Made by a program: the position numbers and the translations under genes. This document shows, piece after piece, positions 37,291 to 48,462 of a DNA stretch of 64,000 nt. The stretch is taken from assembly GCA_020465985.1 (NCBI GenBank), contig JAANYP010003838.1, positions 1,172,048 to 1,236,047 of the forward strand, written 5' to 3'. Position 1 is the first letter of the stretch. Each line of letters begins with the position of its first letter. The stretch comes from Centrapalus pauciflorus (Eukaryota > Streptophyta > Magnoliopsida > Asterales > Asteraceae). The notes under the pieces are model-generated. The model was not told the origin of the DNA, searched no databases, and saw only the letters and a list, made by a program, of their open reading frames with translations.

Positions 37291-38502
37291 GGGTAAATCT
37301 ACTTACACCCCATATTTTGTCTATTTCTACCCCATATTATTATTTTTTAATGATTATGTAATTATTATATACTTACACCCCATATTTTATCTAAATCTAC
37401 CCCATATCATTATTATTTAATGATTATGTAATTATTATATACTTACACCCCATATTTTATCTCATTCTACCCCGTATAATTATTATTTTATTGATTATGT
37501 AATTATCATATCTTCTAATATTTTAAATATTTTAATATTAATCTAAGTTTATTTTTAAATAACTTTTTAATTGATTTAAATATTTTCAGATTTAAAGCTA
37601 ACTATGCGATAATGTGATATTGAAAATGAGTTGTTTTATAATTTTTTTAATCTAAATTTTTTTAAATTGTATTCTATGTAAAAAGCAAATTTTTAATTTT
37701 TTACTTATACACAAGAATCTAAAAATAAAAAATTTTAAAAAAATGAGACACGATAAATACTATTCATACATATTTAGTAGAAAATTTTATTTATAGGTAA
37801 ATTTGTATTTAATTTTAGGGTTTATTACGAAAAAAATAAACAAATTTTCACGGTTTTTATGTTTTAGTCTCTCCATGTTATTTTTTTCAAAAAAATCTTG
37901 AAGTTAATTTTTTTTTCCTGGTTTTGTGAAATTTGTCTAGTAGAGTCAGATTATAATTAGTAGACTGAGTTTTTAAAGACTGAAAAATCAGGTTCTTATA
38001 GTCAAATTTCACTAAACGAAAAAAATTAACTTGAGGTTTTCTGAAGAAAATAATATGAAGGGACGAAAAAAAAAAGAAACAAAACAAGTTGGTTTTTTCA
38101 TAATATCCTTTATTTTATATTAAACTTTTAAAAAACATAAATAATTATTAAAAATACTCATGTTTACATGAGTAAATAAGCTAGTAGATATAATAAAATA
38201 GAAGACAAAAAAACATGGGGATTATACATTTAAATATATGTAAAATAAAATAAGTATAAAAATTAGAAAACAAAAAAGATGGGGTAGAAAGTTATGTAGT
38301 AGAAAGTATATATTTCATTATTATATAATAATTATGGAGTAGAAAATTATATGATAATTACATAATAATTAGAATAACTCATTGACAATGAGATGTAAAC
38401 ATAATCATTATCGGATAAAAAGTATATAATAATTACATAATAATTATATTATAACAATATGGGGTAGAAATAGACAAACATGGATAAAAATAGTAGCACC
38501 CT
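37291..38502. mobile_element. TIR element with internal tandem repeats upstream of the PPDK-regulator gene
   Basis: The left arm GGGTAAATCTACTTACACCC ... TTTGTCTATTTCTACCCCAT is matched in inverted form at the right by ATGGGGTAGAAATAGACAAA ending near GTAGCACCC. Three imperfect ~70-bp tandem copies containing ACTTACACCCCATATTTT lie at about 37300-37505, and inverted ATAATTACATAATAATTA units lie at 38310-38470. No ORF is present. A smaller MITE (37818-38108) is nested inside. The ends look Mutator-like, but no TSD was confirmed. The right end lies about 150 bp upstream of the ATG at 38655. Confidence 0.6.
37818..38108. mobile_element. Mutator-type MITE, family copy 1 (nested)
   Basis: The 291-bp fold-back unit starts GGGTTTATTACG and ends with CATAATATCC. 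The flanking 9-mers TTAATTTTA (37809-37817) and TTTATTTTA (38109-38117) match at 8 of 9 positions. It shares arms (TCTCCATGTTATTTTTTTC and its complement, plus central AAATTTCACTAAAC) with copies at 46584-46879 and 48155-48462. Confidence 0.8.
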
Positions 38503-38654
38503 TTCTAATATCTACAAATATTAATAAATAATTAACCCTATCAACTATTTCATATCACTATTTTTATATTTACTCATGATGAGAAAATCTACGGGCGTAG
38601 GTTGGCAGCAACCGCCACGAATGAATCGTCTCCGAGCAGGAAGCGGAGAAAACC

Positions 38655-41122
38655 ATGATACCACCGATCCCCGTGCAGACAACCGCAGGCAACCCAACAA
38701 CCCAACGCCCTGTAGGCCCAGACGCCCGTAACCTAAATAATATCAGCTCTCAACTAAACCGTTGGTCCAGAGCTCGAGTCATTAAATCTGGCCGCAAGCT
38801 GGACCGCATTGTTCAAGGTAATCACCAACAGAACAAGGAGGATGTTGATCGGCAGTTCCGCCGGTTAGAAGACAGTCAACCGTCTAATACTAGTCCATAT
38901 TGTTCATCGTCGGAAGATGGTGCTGGAGGAGAGACAGAGGAGGCGCCGGTGAGAGGAAAGGAGATATATATGGTTTCCGACGGATCCGGACGGACGGCGG
39001 AGCATTCCGTAGACGCTGCGTTGGGTCAGTTTGAACATTTTCTGGTTGCCGGTGCTTCTCCAGTGACTACTCGTTTATTCTCTGGGGTATTTCCTTCTTA
39101 TGACTGACTTCGTGTAAAAATTCGTTTAACCTAATACTTTCCATAATTGTTAATAATGAGAAATTGATATGATTTTAGCTTAAAAATCTAGGAAGTCGAA
39201 GTATTTTGAAGCCAAATTGATATGAAATTGGGAATTCACAGGAATACATAATATGCCTATTTTGTTGAGATTTTGGATCATATGATTAATCAGCTTTTAG
39301 AATTTGCCTGCCTCCTTTATCTAAATTGCTTCCTTCCCACTTGATATTGCTCAAACAACATCCTTAGCATTTTGATTAAATCGTGACATCATTTGAATGA
39401 TTCCTAAGGTGTTTAGACATGTGATTTGAAAGTGGCTCCTTGATTTTGAATAATCATCTGCAATACAATGTGGAAAAGGAGATAATTGTTTTCAGGTGCT
39501 ATCTTTTTGTTTCTGCTGTTAGAGATGTGATGCTTTAAGGAATTGATAGATAATATAAAGGTATCCAAGTATATTTACTCAACTATTTGTTAATCGCATC
39601 TATGCAGCTAGTATCAATAAGATTATTTGACTGAATAAATAATAAGACAATCGTAAGCAGATTAATGACGTAGAGCGGCTCAAGGAGATCATTATGCAAG
39701 CAGCCAAAGAAGACGCGATACTCATTTACACGCTAGCTGATGAAAAAATGGCTGCTACAGCTCGAGACGCTTGCAAAATATGGGGTGTGCGGTGCACTGA
39801 TGTACTTAGCCCAATTACAGAGGCAATTGCATCCCATTTAGGGGTTTCGCCTTCTGGGCTTCCTCGTGGTGCGCCTGGCAGGAGCTTTCCGCTGACAGAA
39901 GACTACTTCAAAAGAATTGATGCTATTGAGTTTACCATACGACAGGATGATGGCGCTTTACCCCAAAACTTGCAGAAGGCTGACATTGTTGTTGCTGGTG
40001 TTTCAAGATCTGGAAAGACTCCATTGTCAATATATTTAGCTCTGAAGGGATTCAAAGTGGCAAACGTGCCTATTGTTAGGGGTGTTGAATTGCCAAAGAC
40101 TCTATTCGAGATTGACCCAAAGAAGGTCTTTGCTTTGACTATAAATCCTGTTATGTTGCAAACTATAAGAGGAGAGAGAGCAAAGAGCTTAGGACTCGCT
40201 GAAGAAGATAGAAGTAATTATGCGGAGATGAACCATGTGAGGGAGGAGCTCGATTATGCTAGCAAGATTTTCGCACAAAATCCAACTTGGGCAGTTATTG
40301 GTGAGTAATAGCTTTACATGGTAATAGTTATCAGCTTATCAGCTTTTTTTTTTTTTTCGGGTTAAATGAGTAAAATAACAACCTACTTTTAGGGGTGTAA
40401 CTGTGGAATCAGGCTACTCGAGCTCGACTCGTTAAAAACTCGAAAAATGCTCGTTTACACCACTACCTACTTTTACTTTTTTATGGTTTATAGAAAATAT
40501 CGTTTATTTACTTCACATTTTTAAACAATATCCTTTTACTTTTTGACCGATTATAGCAATGTATGTTTGTTTTTGTTCCGATTTCAGCGACATACTTTGA
40601 TTAGATCTAACATAACAAACTCAGTTTCACCAGTTTACCATTTATAGAAGCCATCTCTCTTCACAGGTCACACATTGCTATAAACTTGGATTTTTTTAAA
40701 GCGACTTGCCATGGACCATAAAAAATAAAGTATGTTTCTATAAACAGAATAGATGAAAGTAGGTTGGTATATAATGCATTTCACCTTTTTCCGTACTCTA
40801 TCAATCTATAAAAAAAGGTTTTGCTCTCATTTGGAAATTCTTGAGGTAAGCACTAGTTGTTTGTGCCATTGGTTTGATCCAATCATCATGTGTGTGTAGT
40901 AAGATATCCATCGGCGTTTCTGGTGTATTGATAGATTAAAGGCATGCTCAGTAATTTGAGAATACTGACTTCATATCGTTTAAAGTTAATGTATATGTAC
41001 CAATTTTGTTTATGACAGAAGTGACTGGGAAAGCAATCGAAGAAATCGCTGTTATTGTATTGAGACTCTACCAAGAGCAGAAACACAGATTCTCCATGAC
41101 AACAATCTCAAAGGTCTACTAG
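38655..41122 (+). CDS. Pyruvate,phosphate dikinase regulatory protein (DUF299), 3 exons
   Basis: A bifunctional enzyme that inactivates PPDK by ADP-dependent phosphorylation of its active-site threonine and reactivates it by Pi-dependent dephosphorylation, giving light/dark control in plastids. Exons 38655-39086, 39661-40300 and 41019-41122 join in phase with GT-AG introns: 1176 nt, 391 residues, close to the plant family length. The N-terminal ~100 residues are variable, then VSDGSGRTAEH (107-117), DVLSPITEAIASHLG with the conserved His203, the DDGALPQ block, the P-loop-like GVSRSGKT (257-264), and the C-terminal EVTGKAIEE. All core motifs are intact. The variable N-terminus may be a transit peptide but is not strongly Ser-rich, so plastid form (RP1) versus cytosolic form (RP2) stays open. 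Convergent with the gene ending at 41518. Confidence 0.94.
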
Positions 41123-41517
41123 AAACGATACAAGGTCTGTTTTACTTAAAACTGTATTCATGCTAATAAAAGTTGAATGACTTGTTAATTAAATAAAAAA
41201 ACTACAACTTTCGTGAAGATAACGTACTTATGATGAAATAATGATATCTTCGTTTGCTTGGTTAAACTTAACGATGGTTTCCTTGAACTATATACAAATA
41301 TATCAAATTCAGCCTTCCACCATATACAATATATCAAGAAAAGGTATGCATTAGCCCTGTGTCTAAATTTTTTTCCAGTAAATTCATTTTTAAATATTAT
41401 AAATTAATCAATGCTTATAATTTGTATAAGGCGAAAGTTGACGGAAGCTAGGTATGTTGGATATTTGAAGATCTAATAAGCATTATTTTCCCTTATTCTT
41501 GAATCGAGTTTATCGCT

Positions 41518-42610
41518 TTAATCAATCGAGATGTTGTCTCCGTCATGCTTGGTTATGGAGAGGGTGAAGTATATCAGTAACATGGTTCCCATGCTTGACC
41601 TGTCAAAATTGTAAATACATGACATTGTTAGTTCACATTATTGGCACTCATGATGTTTTGTGGGACGATGATCTTGAATCGGCAACCACTATGTTTAATC
41701 ATCAGTTAGGATTTAAACTAAACATTATTAAAAAGTAATCAAACGATATTTATGATCGTTAAAGATTGAAGTCAAAGAAGGATGATCTTACAAAGTAGCA
41801 AATAGCAGCATGATTCTTCTAGGATTGATGATCGATGTCGTTTGCTTAAAACTGCTAGATCGTTTTCCAACGAGTCTGTTTTTCGTTGGTGTTCCGATGG
41901 TGTTGGTGGCGGTGGTAACGCCAGTAATGATGCTAATCTGGTGGTGGATTTGTGGTTCGGTGACCACCGTAATCGCTGGCGTCGACTTTTCTGCAATGTT
42001 TATAGATTGAAAAATATAAGATGGAGAATCTAAATATACTTTTTTAATATTAAAAGAAAGAATGCATGAAATAATAAAAAAACAAAAAAAAGGAAACAAA
42101 CTTTTCCACAGCAAACGTATCAAATAATTCAAGTCACATGTCCAACATGATTCTAATCGTATGTTTTGTGTTGGATAGGAACAAAAAGGAATCAAAATCT
42201 TAATAATTAATCATCTTGATTTGAGTTGTACTCTAATTAGTATTTTATGTAATTAAGGTATTGCTTTATTAGAGGCATGATAAGATATGTTTTTCTTTAT
42301 TATTTACTAGTTTATGAGATGGATATTTTTAATAAGATTTATTTATATAAAAGGTATATAAGTAAAGTAAAAATACAAAACTATTAATCTATCTATAATC
42401 TATATCTATATATACATACTCTATATAAATACTATTAGATGAGTAAGAATTTGTCACTTTTCATTTTCTTTTTTAATTTCCCGCTTATTGTTTTCTTAAA
42501 TTTTCATGTCATTTACTATAATTTAATTTCAATTTAAATCAAATCTAATCCACTATATTAAATTTTAACTTAACTAGTTTAACGATTATTTGATTAAAAT
42601 ACAAACTCCA

Positions 42611-42650
<40 letters not shown>

Positions 42651-42983
42651 TAGTATTGTTATTATTATTATTTATATATTATAAATATTTGTTTTTAAAT
42701 GTTAACATTAAGTAAATTCATTTAGTATATGAGTATACCTAGTTATTTAAACTAATTTTAGAATATTATGATTATTTGTCATAACTATTATTTTTCTAAT
42801 CTTATAAATTGATATAAATAGTAGTTGGTTTTTTTTTATGATTTTTAAACTTTTTATTTTTTAAAGATATTTTTAATTTATACGAATTGAGATTTTAGTT
42901 TATATATGGTATAAGACTTGTATATTTTATTACTATTTAATATTTATAGATTAAAAAATAAAATTTATCTACAAGACCACACC

Positions 42984-43034
<51 letters not shown>

Positions 43035-43745
43035 ACCATTGAAAAAGATGAAGATGAACATGATAAAGATTTGATGAACATGATTAAGATGAACATAAAG
43101 AACACAATGAACTTGAAACGATGCATATATTAATGATGAACGACGATGAATGATGAATAAGATGGTGATGATGAATGACGAACATGATGATAATGATGCA
43201 TAACAGCAGCAACACGATACATAAATGAACGATGAATGATGATGATAAAAGATGAACACAATGATGATGATTAACAACGATTCATCACGAATTTGTATAG
43301 CTTTTGTATTAGATAAAACTAAGATGCATCACACAATTGAACGATGACAATACTATTGTGTGTGTAGAGTCAGGTTAAAAAAGATAACTTTCGAAATCAA
43401 GTGCAACCAGAGGTAACAACCTTTAAAAAACTTTTTTAAAATTTTATTTTTCATAACTATATTTAAATTAACTTTATACACATGATATATGAATTTCACA
43501 TACATTCACACTTTCCGTGTCCTTAAAATTTATGTGAATGTTTATGCACATTTATGTGAATGGTCAATCACACCATTCACATGATTTTTTACCATTATCA
43601 AAATTTATGATGTCGGGTCTTTTGATAAAAATTCTTATAATGTTGTCTTATACATGTCTGTGCAAAAAATATATATATGTGAATGATCATTCACAATAGG
43701 ATACGCTGGGTACACTGAAATTTCATGGGTACGCTGACGAACTTG

Positions 43746-43826
<81 letters not shown>

Positions 43827-45076
43827 TGCATGCATGCATTTTTAATATTTAGTTTTTACACAGTTTATATAAATAAAATTTATTAAAAATATCGTGTAAT
43901 ACATAAATTAATAGACTAGTTAATTATTAAATTACTTAGATTAGGTTGCATTTGTTTTGATTTAAATTGAATTTTTATAAGATTTTAGTGAATGATATAA
44001 TAAAATGAAGTAACAAGACGTGACAAATTAAAAGAAAGTCCGGCGTACAACAAGCAATATGGTTACATTTTAAGTTGTAATGAACTTTTTCTATAAAGTA
44101 AATATCAAATTACTAGTTTTAGTTGCTCTTTCCTATGGTTCTCTCGATAATTACAAGATATGTTTGTCTTATAACAATATTGATATATTATAATTATAAT
44201 AGTTTAATATATAATATTCTTTCTCAACATGTAACAAATTTTTTTTTCTGTTTATTTTTGTCAATATACAATTTCATTTGACACGTATAATCTAATATTG
44301 AGTTAAGTGTTATTTAATTATTAATGAAATGTCAATTAAGTCCATGTCAACACCTTCTTGAAAAATCTATTATCTGTCGTTAATTAGGATGTTTTTTTTT
44401 ATTCATATATATATCTACTCCTATAATTATCATAATTGGGTTGGGTAAACAACCAAGAAAGTCCCTATCTTGGTTATGCATTTTACTTAATATTTATTTA
44501 TTTTCTTTTTGAAAAACACTAGTCACAACTAGTTAAAGTTTATTTGCTTACGTTTTATGTAATATCAAAAATAAATATCCGAAAATTATACAAAAAACCA
44601 ATGCACTTTTGATGTTTTTCGTTTAAGTCCATGTTTCAAAAACGTTTTCATAAAAGTCCTTCAACTTGAAATATATTACGAATTGTGTTGTTTTATGAGT
44701 TTTTTTAAAGATTTTTCGGATGTTTTTCATAAAATTTCGTTAAGTTAAAAGACTTTTATGGAAGCAATTTATGTGCAGTGTTTTTTACGAAAACGTTTTT
44801 TATAAGTTGAAGGACTTTTATGGAAACGTTTTTGGTGTAATGATTTATTCGAAAGATGCTGAAAGTACGCTGGTTTTTTGCATGATTTTTTCTATCCTAA
44901 AATATTAGGTAACTTTTTATAATATTAATTCATTTAATTGAATATATTTTCAAAGAAATTAAAGATTTGTTGATGAAATTTCAATCCATGCACATGTTTC
45001 CTTTCCTCTTTGCACCTTGGATACATCATCATGATGAAATATATGATATATATTTATGATTAAAGGGTACTTTAGG

Positions 45077-45142
<66 letters not shown>

Positions 45143-45845
45143 TTATTTATTTATTTTCTAATATTGTGATTAGAAGATATGCATGAAAAAGGAAAACGAG
45201 GTGTCACCTTTTGGTGAAGAAATAACATCTCTTTCATTGTCATCGCGTGGATTACTTATCTTCTCTTCCTCAATTTGTGATCCTTTTCTTGATGAACTCC
45301 TTTGCAACTAATTTTTAATTTGCCAAATAAAATTATTAACCAAATATTGGTTAATAAAACAATATTTCACAATAATAAAGAATACATCCATAATTCTTTA
45401 CACAATAAAAAAAAAGAATCTGAACAAAATGTGTGAAACGAGTTGTAAACAAAATTATGAAAATAAAAATCCTAAATTTGCCGAATGTATGCATATTAGT
45501 AAATCACCATTGTTTTAATGGAATAACTTTTAGAAAAGAAAAAAATAGTAATTTTAGAAATATCATAGAAGAATTAACAAAAATATGTGTATTTACATAT
45601 ATACCCTTGCTTTGATAAACTATTTTTCCTACAAAAATCTTATAAATTTCCAAAAACAACAACAATAATAATAGACTTACATTAAATCTTGAATTAAAGG
45701 TGAGATCTTTATTGGTGAGATGAGAGTGAGAGAAAGGTTCCATATCCACTCGAAAGCTGTCAGATTTCATGCTCAAAATCTGATCATCACAAACTGATGG
45801 TTTCTGGGTACCCTTTTCATAAAGGCATAAGTTCGTTGACTCCAT
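41518..45845 (-). CDS. Conserved plant protein of unknown function with C-terminal membrane segment, 4 exons
   Basis: Exons 45681-45845, 45208-45307, 41792-41990 and 41518-41599 join in phase: 546 nt, 181 residues. Exon 1 begins MESTNLCLYEKG and exon 2 carries LQRSSSRKGSQ. Exon 3 carries EPQIHHQISIITG and a basic KNRLVGKRSSSFK stretch. A hydrophobic segment (about 148-170) crosses the exon 3/4 junction and the protein ends KHDGDNISID. From memory the order (SRKGSQ, then QIHHQI, then NPRRI plus a TM) resembles an uncharacterised plant family; I can assign no function. Intron 2 is about 3.2 kb and holds two Helitron ends and two long microsatellites. The exon 2 donor (G-GTGACA) must be used: reading through it gives a premature stop at 45170. 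Confidence 0.82.
42309..42404 (-). mobile_element. Degraded Helitron 3' end
   Basis: The plus-strand text A-CTAGTTTATGAGATGG followed by ATATTTTTAATAAGATTTAT matches, base for base in large part, the terminal 60 bp of the Helitron ending at 31977 (CTAGTTTATAACCCACG ... TTTATTTATATAAAA). The hairpin has decayed. The body of this copy is not evident because another Helitron begins next to it. Confidence 0.5.
42989..43032. repeat. (CT)n microsatellite
   Basis: About 21 CT units, followed by a 200-bp stretch of degenerate GATGAACATGAT repeats (43045-43280). It lies inside the Helitron at 42405-43919. Confidence 0.95.
43748..43824. repeat. (TA)n microsatellite
   Basis: About 38 TA units, followed by a short CATG repeat (CATGCATGCATGCAT). 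Confidence 0.95.
44580..44892. mobile_element. Fold-back MITE in intron 2 of the 41518-45845 gene
   Basis: The left arm (ACAAAAAACCAATGCAC ... ACGTTTTCATAAAAGTCC) is repeated in inverted form on the right (GGACTTTTATGGAAACGT ... GCTGGTTTTTTGCAT). The arms are about 100 bp. There is no ORF. It resembles the Mutator-type MITEs nearby in architecture, but its TSD was not resolved. Confidence 0.65.
45080..45138. repeat. (TA)n microsatellite
   Basis: About 29 TA units followed by (TTTA)n, starting about 70 bp past exon 2 of the 41518-45845 gene, in intron 2. Confidence 0.95.
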
Positions 45846-46240
45846 AAAAAGTCAAACTTCACTCAATTTCAACTTTCCGTATCAATTGGGGCACCTTTCT
45901 TTGTTTTACCTGTAAATAGATTACAACCAAAAAACAGAGTATTAACCTTAATTTTGACCAGACAAAGAGTCAACCCGATTCATAGTAAATTATCCATATA
46001 TGATGAAAGTTTAGACAAGTTCTTGTGAATCATAAGGAAGAAAGAAAGAAACAAAATCAAAAACCCATAATTCGTTTATTGGTTTTATCAATTACCCACC
46101 TTCTTCTTTGGATACAGATGACGTGGACTGGTATCCGGTGACGACGGTGGTGGAAGGTGGCGGTGATGGTGGTGGCAGGGAGGAATTTCAGTTTTTCAAG
46201 GATGATTTGAGAGAGAAAAGACGATGGCAGGGTATATAAC
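45846..46240 (-). promoter_or_regulatory. Probable 5' UTR exons and promoter of the 41518-45845 gene
   Basis: On the minus strand a TATA-like GTTATATACC (about 46217-46226) precedes a leader rich in CCACC and CCG. The leader ends AAGAAG followed by GTGGGT (about 46099), a likely donor. A second leader piece begins after the acceptor TATTTACAG at about 45911 and runs into the ATG at 45845. So the gene probably has a 5' UTR intron of about 190 bp. Confidence 0.5.
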
Positions 46241-46583
46241 ATATGAGGTGTGTTGGCTACGTATGGACGTTTTATGTTAATTTTTTTAAGTAGCTTTCGG
46301 TTATGGTGAGTTGTTTTGTGTCTATTTATAATATAGTAGTATTTCTTTACTCTATTTGAATTTATTGATATTTATTATCCTATGGAAATTTCTTATTTAT
46401 TTTTATATGGTATTTAGAAAAGTATTGTTTTTTTTTTTTTGCCGTTCAATGGGATACAAATTTCAAGTTTATAAATATTAGAAACTAACAAAAACAACAT
46501 TATATAGAAACAATAAAAAAATTTATTTTTTTTAAGTATGTAAAAAATAATTATATAAAGTTAGAACCATAACATTTAATTAA

Positions 46584-46879
46584 GGGTTTATTATGAAAAA
46601 AACCAACATGTTTTTACGTTTTCGTCCCTCCATGTTATTTTTTCTATAAAACACCTTAAGTTATTCTTTTCTTATTGATTTAGTGAAATTTGAACATTAG
46701 ACACCGGTTAAAAATTTGTGAACTGGGTTTTAAAAAACTAAAAAACCGAGTTCTAATGTCCAAATTTCACTAAACCAATAAGAAAAGAATAACTTAAGAT
46801 TTTTTATGGAAAAAAATAACATGAGGAGACGAAAACGCAAAAAATATTAAAACATGTTGGTTTTTTTCATAATAAACTC
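46584..46879. mobile_element. Mutator-type MITE, family copy 2
   Basis: An exact 9-bp TSD TTTAATTAA (46575-46583 and 46880-46888) flanks a 296-bp fold-back unit. It starts GGGTTTATTATG and ends CATAATAAACTC. The arms pair over about 140 bp (CCAACATGTTTTTACG, GAAATTTGAACATTAGAC and complements). There is no ORF. Confidence 0.92.
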
Positions 46880-47085
46880 TTTAATTAAAAACTTCAGTTT
46901 GTCTTGCTTAAAGCCAATTAAGGTATAGCGAATAGGACGGTTTTGTTCTCCTTATTAAGACGAAAAATTTAAATGCTAGTTAAATTTCTTCTCATTTAAA
47001 TGTGTAGAGAGTTAGCCGATCTTCCTTCATATTTTAAAGTATGGATCTTTAATCAAATCATTTTTAATATAGTGCTTTAAAAATA

Positions 47086-47548
47086 AGGATATTTGTGTAA
47101 AAAAAAAATCCTCAAGTTGGACAATTTTTATGATTAAAATCACTAATCATTTCTTATTGCACAAAAAACCGTTAACTGATTAAATTTTATTAAAATAAGT
47201 TTTTCCAAAAAAAAAAACTTATAAGATAAAACGCTTGCAATCTGCTGACTAAACATTCGTCTTCGATGAACCTTATTTCCAACAAACTCACTATTCTGTT
47301 TCCATGATTCAAATTCACATTTGTTGGTGAATTTATTGGTTAAATTTGTGTTTATTTGTTGGAATTTACTTTTTCGGCTCATTTTCGGTGGTGACTGATA
47401 ACTTGTTGATGGTGACCTATGATTTTCATTCGTTTACAACCGGAAATATCTCAATTCCGTGAGATTTGCCAATTTGAGATTTTTTGTGCAATGAAAAATG
47501 GTTGAAGTTTTAATTACAAAAATTATCCAACTTGTGGAGAAACCTCCC
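47086..47548. mobile_element. Mutator-type MITE with 9-bp TSD
   Basis: An exact 9-bp duplication TTAAAAATA (47077-47085 and 47549-47557) flanks a 463-bp unit. Its arms (AAGTTGGACAATTTTTATG and TTCTTATTGCACAAAAAA) are inverted on the right. The arm sequence is recognisably related to the element at 27165-27658. There is no ORF. Confidence 0.85.
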
Positions 47549-48154
47549 TTAAAAATATTGTCACAAGGCATATTTTTTTATTTTTTTTAATTTTTTTTTT
47601 GCCTATGTCTGATTCTATACATTTTTATGTATAAATAGATACACAATTTTTAATTACTAGTTTTGTGTATCTTAAAACCATGTTTTTTTAAAATAATATT
47701 AGATAAGATGGCCTTAAATCTTAATTACGTTAGTTACAATGAATTATGAAAAGAATAAGTTTATATTAGTATCGGAATTATCAAAACTTGTCACTCTTGT
47801 ATATTTATATTTTCATTTATGCCGTATTTAACTTTTTTGCATTTACATATATGTTTAGAGTTAACTTAGCATCATTAGTGGTCGATAGTCGATACAATGA
47901 TAATAATTTTTTAAAATCAACAAATAAATGCTTTTGCTATTAATATATAATAAATTAAAAATCAATTGAAAAATAAAAATGGTAGTCTATAAAAATTAAA
48001 TTATATTTTAGATAATCAGATGCTTTATTAGATTACAAGGCTACAATTTTTCCTCTACATTTCCTCTATGATATAACTAAATTAAAAAAAAAACATAATA
48101 ATTTATTATACTTTAGTTTTGCTAGATTTTGTAACATATTATACGATTGAAATA

Positions 48155-48462
48155 GAGTTTATTATGAAAAAACAAACATGTTTTCATGTTTTTTGTGTTT
48201 TCGTTCCTTCATGTTATTCTTTTCAATAAAAGAACCTCAAGCTATTTTTTTTTTGGTTTAGTGAAATTTGGACATTAGACTCCGGTTATAATTTGTGAAC
48301 CGAGTTTTTAATAACTGAAAAACCAGGTTCTAATATTCAAATTTCACTAAACCAAAATGAAAAAAATTAACTTGATGTCTTTTATGGAAAAAAAAAATAA
48401 CATGAAGGGACGAAAACGTAAAAAAATGAAAACATGTTGGTTTTTTTTTTCATAATAAGCCC
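48155..48462. mobile_element. Mutator-type MITE, family copy 3
   Basis: A 308-bp fold-back unit starting GAGTTTATTATG and ending CATAATAAGCCC. The flanking 9-mers ATTGAAATA and ATTAAAATA differ at one base. The internal sequence (GAAATTTGGACATTAGACTC, ACCAGGTTCTAATATTC) is clearly homologous to copy 2 at 46584. Confidence 0.88.

Larger units (their letters stand above)
42405..43919 (+). mobile_element. Non-autonomous Helitron in intron 2 of the 41518-45845 gene
   Basis: The plus-strand 3' end ...TATCGTGTAATACATAAATT then AATAGACTAG followed by T matches the 3' terminus of the 31977 Helitron (degenerate hairpin, CTAG, T). The 5' side around 42405-42470 has repeated TCTATA motifs followed by GAATTTGTCACTTTTC, typical of plant Helitron 5' regions. 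The exact TC start is uncertain. The cargo is low-complexity: a CT microsatellite, GATGAACATGAT repeats and a long TA microsatellite. No protein is encoded. Confidence 0.6.

Noticed and set aside
45170..45307. Reading exon 2 of the 41518-45845 gene through to a stop at 45170 as the gene end
   Set aside because: A donor at 45207/45208 links in phase to exon 3 at 41990, which carries more coding sequence and a membrane span. The read-through version would truncate the protein.
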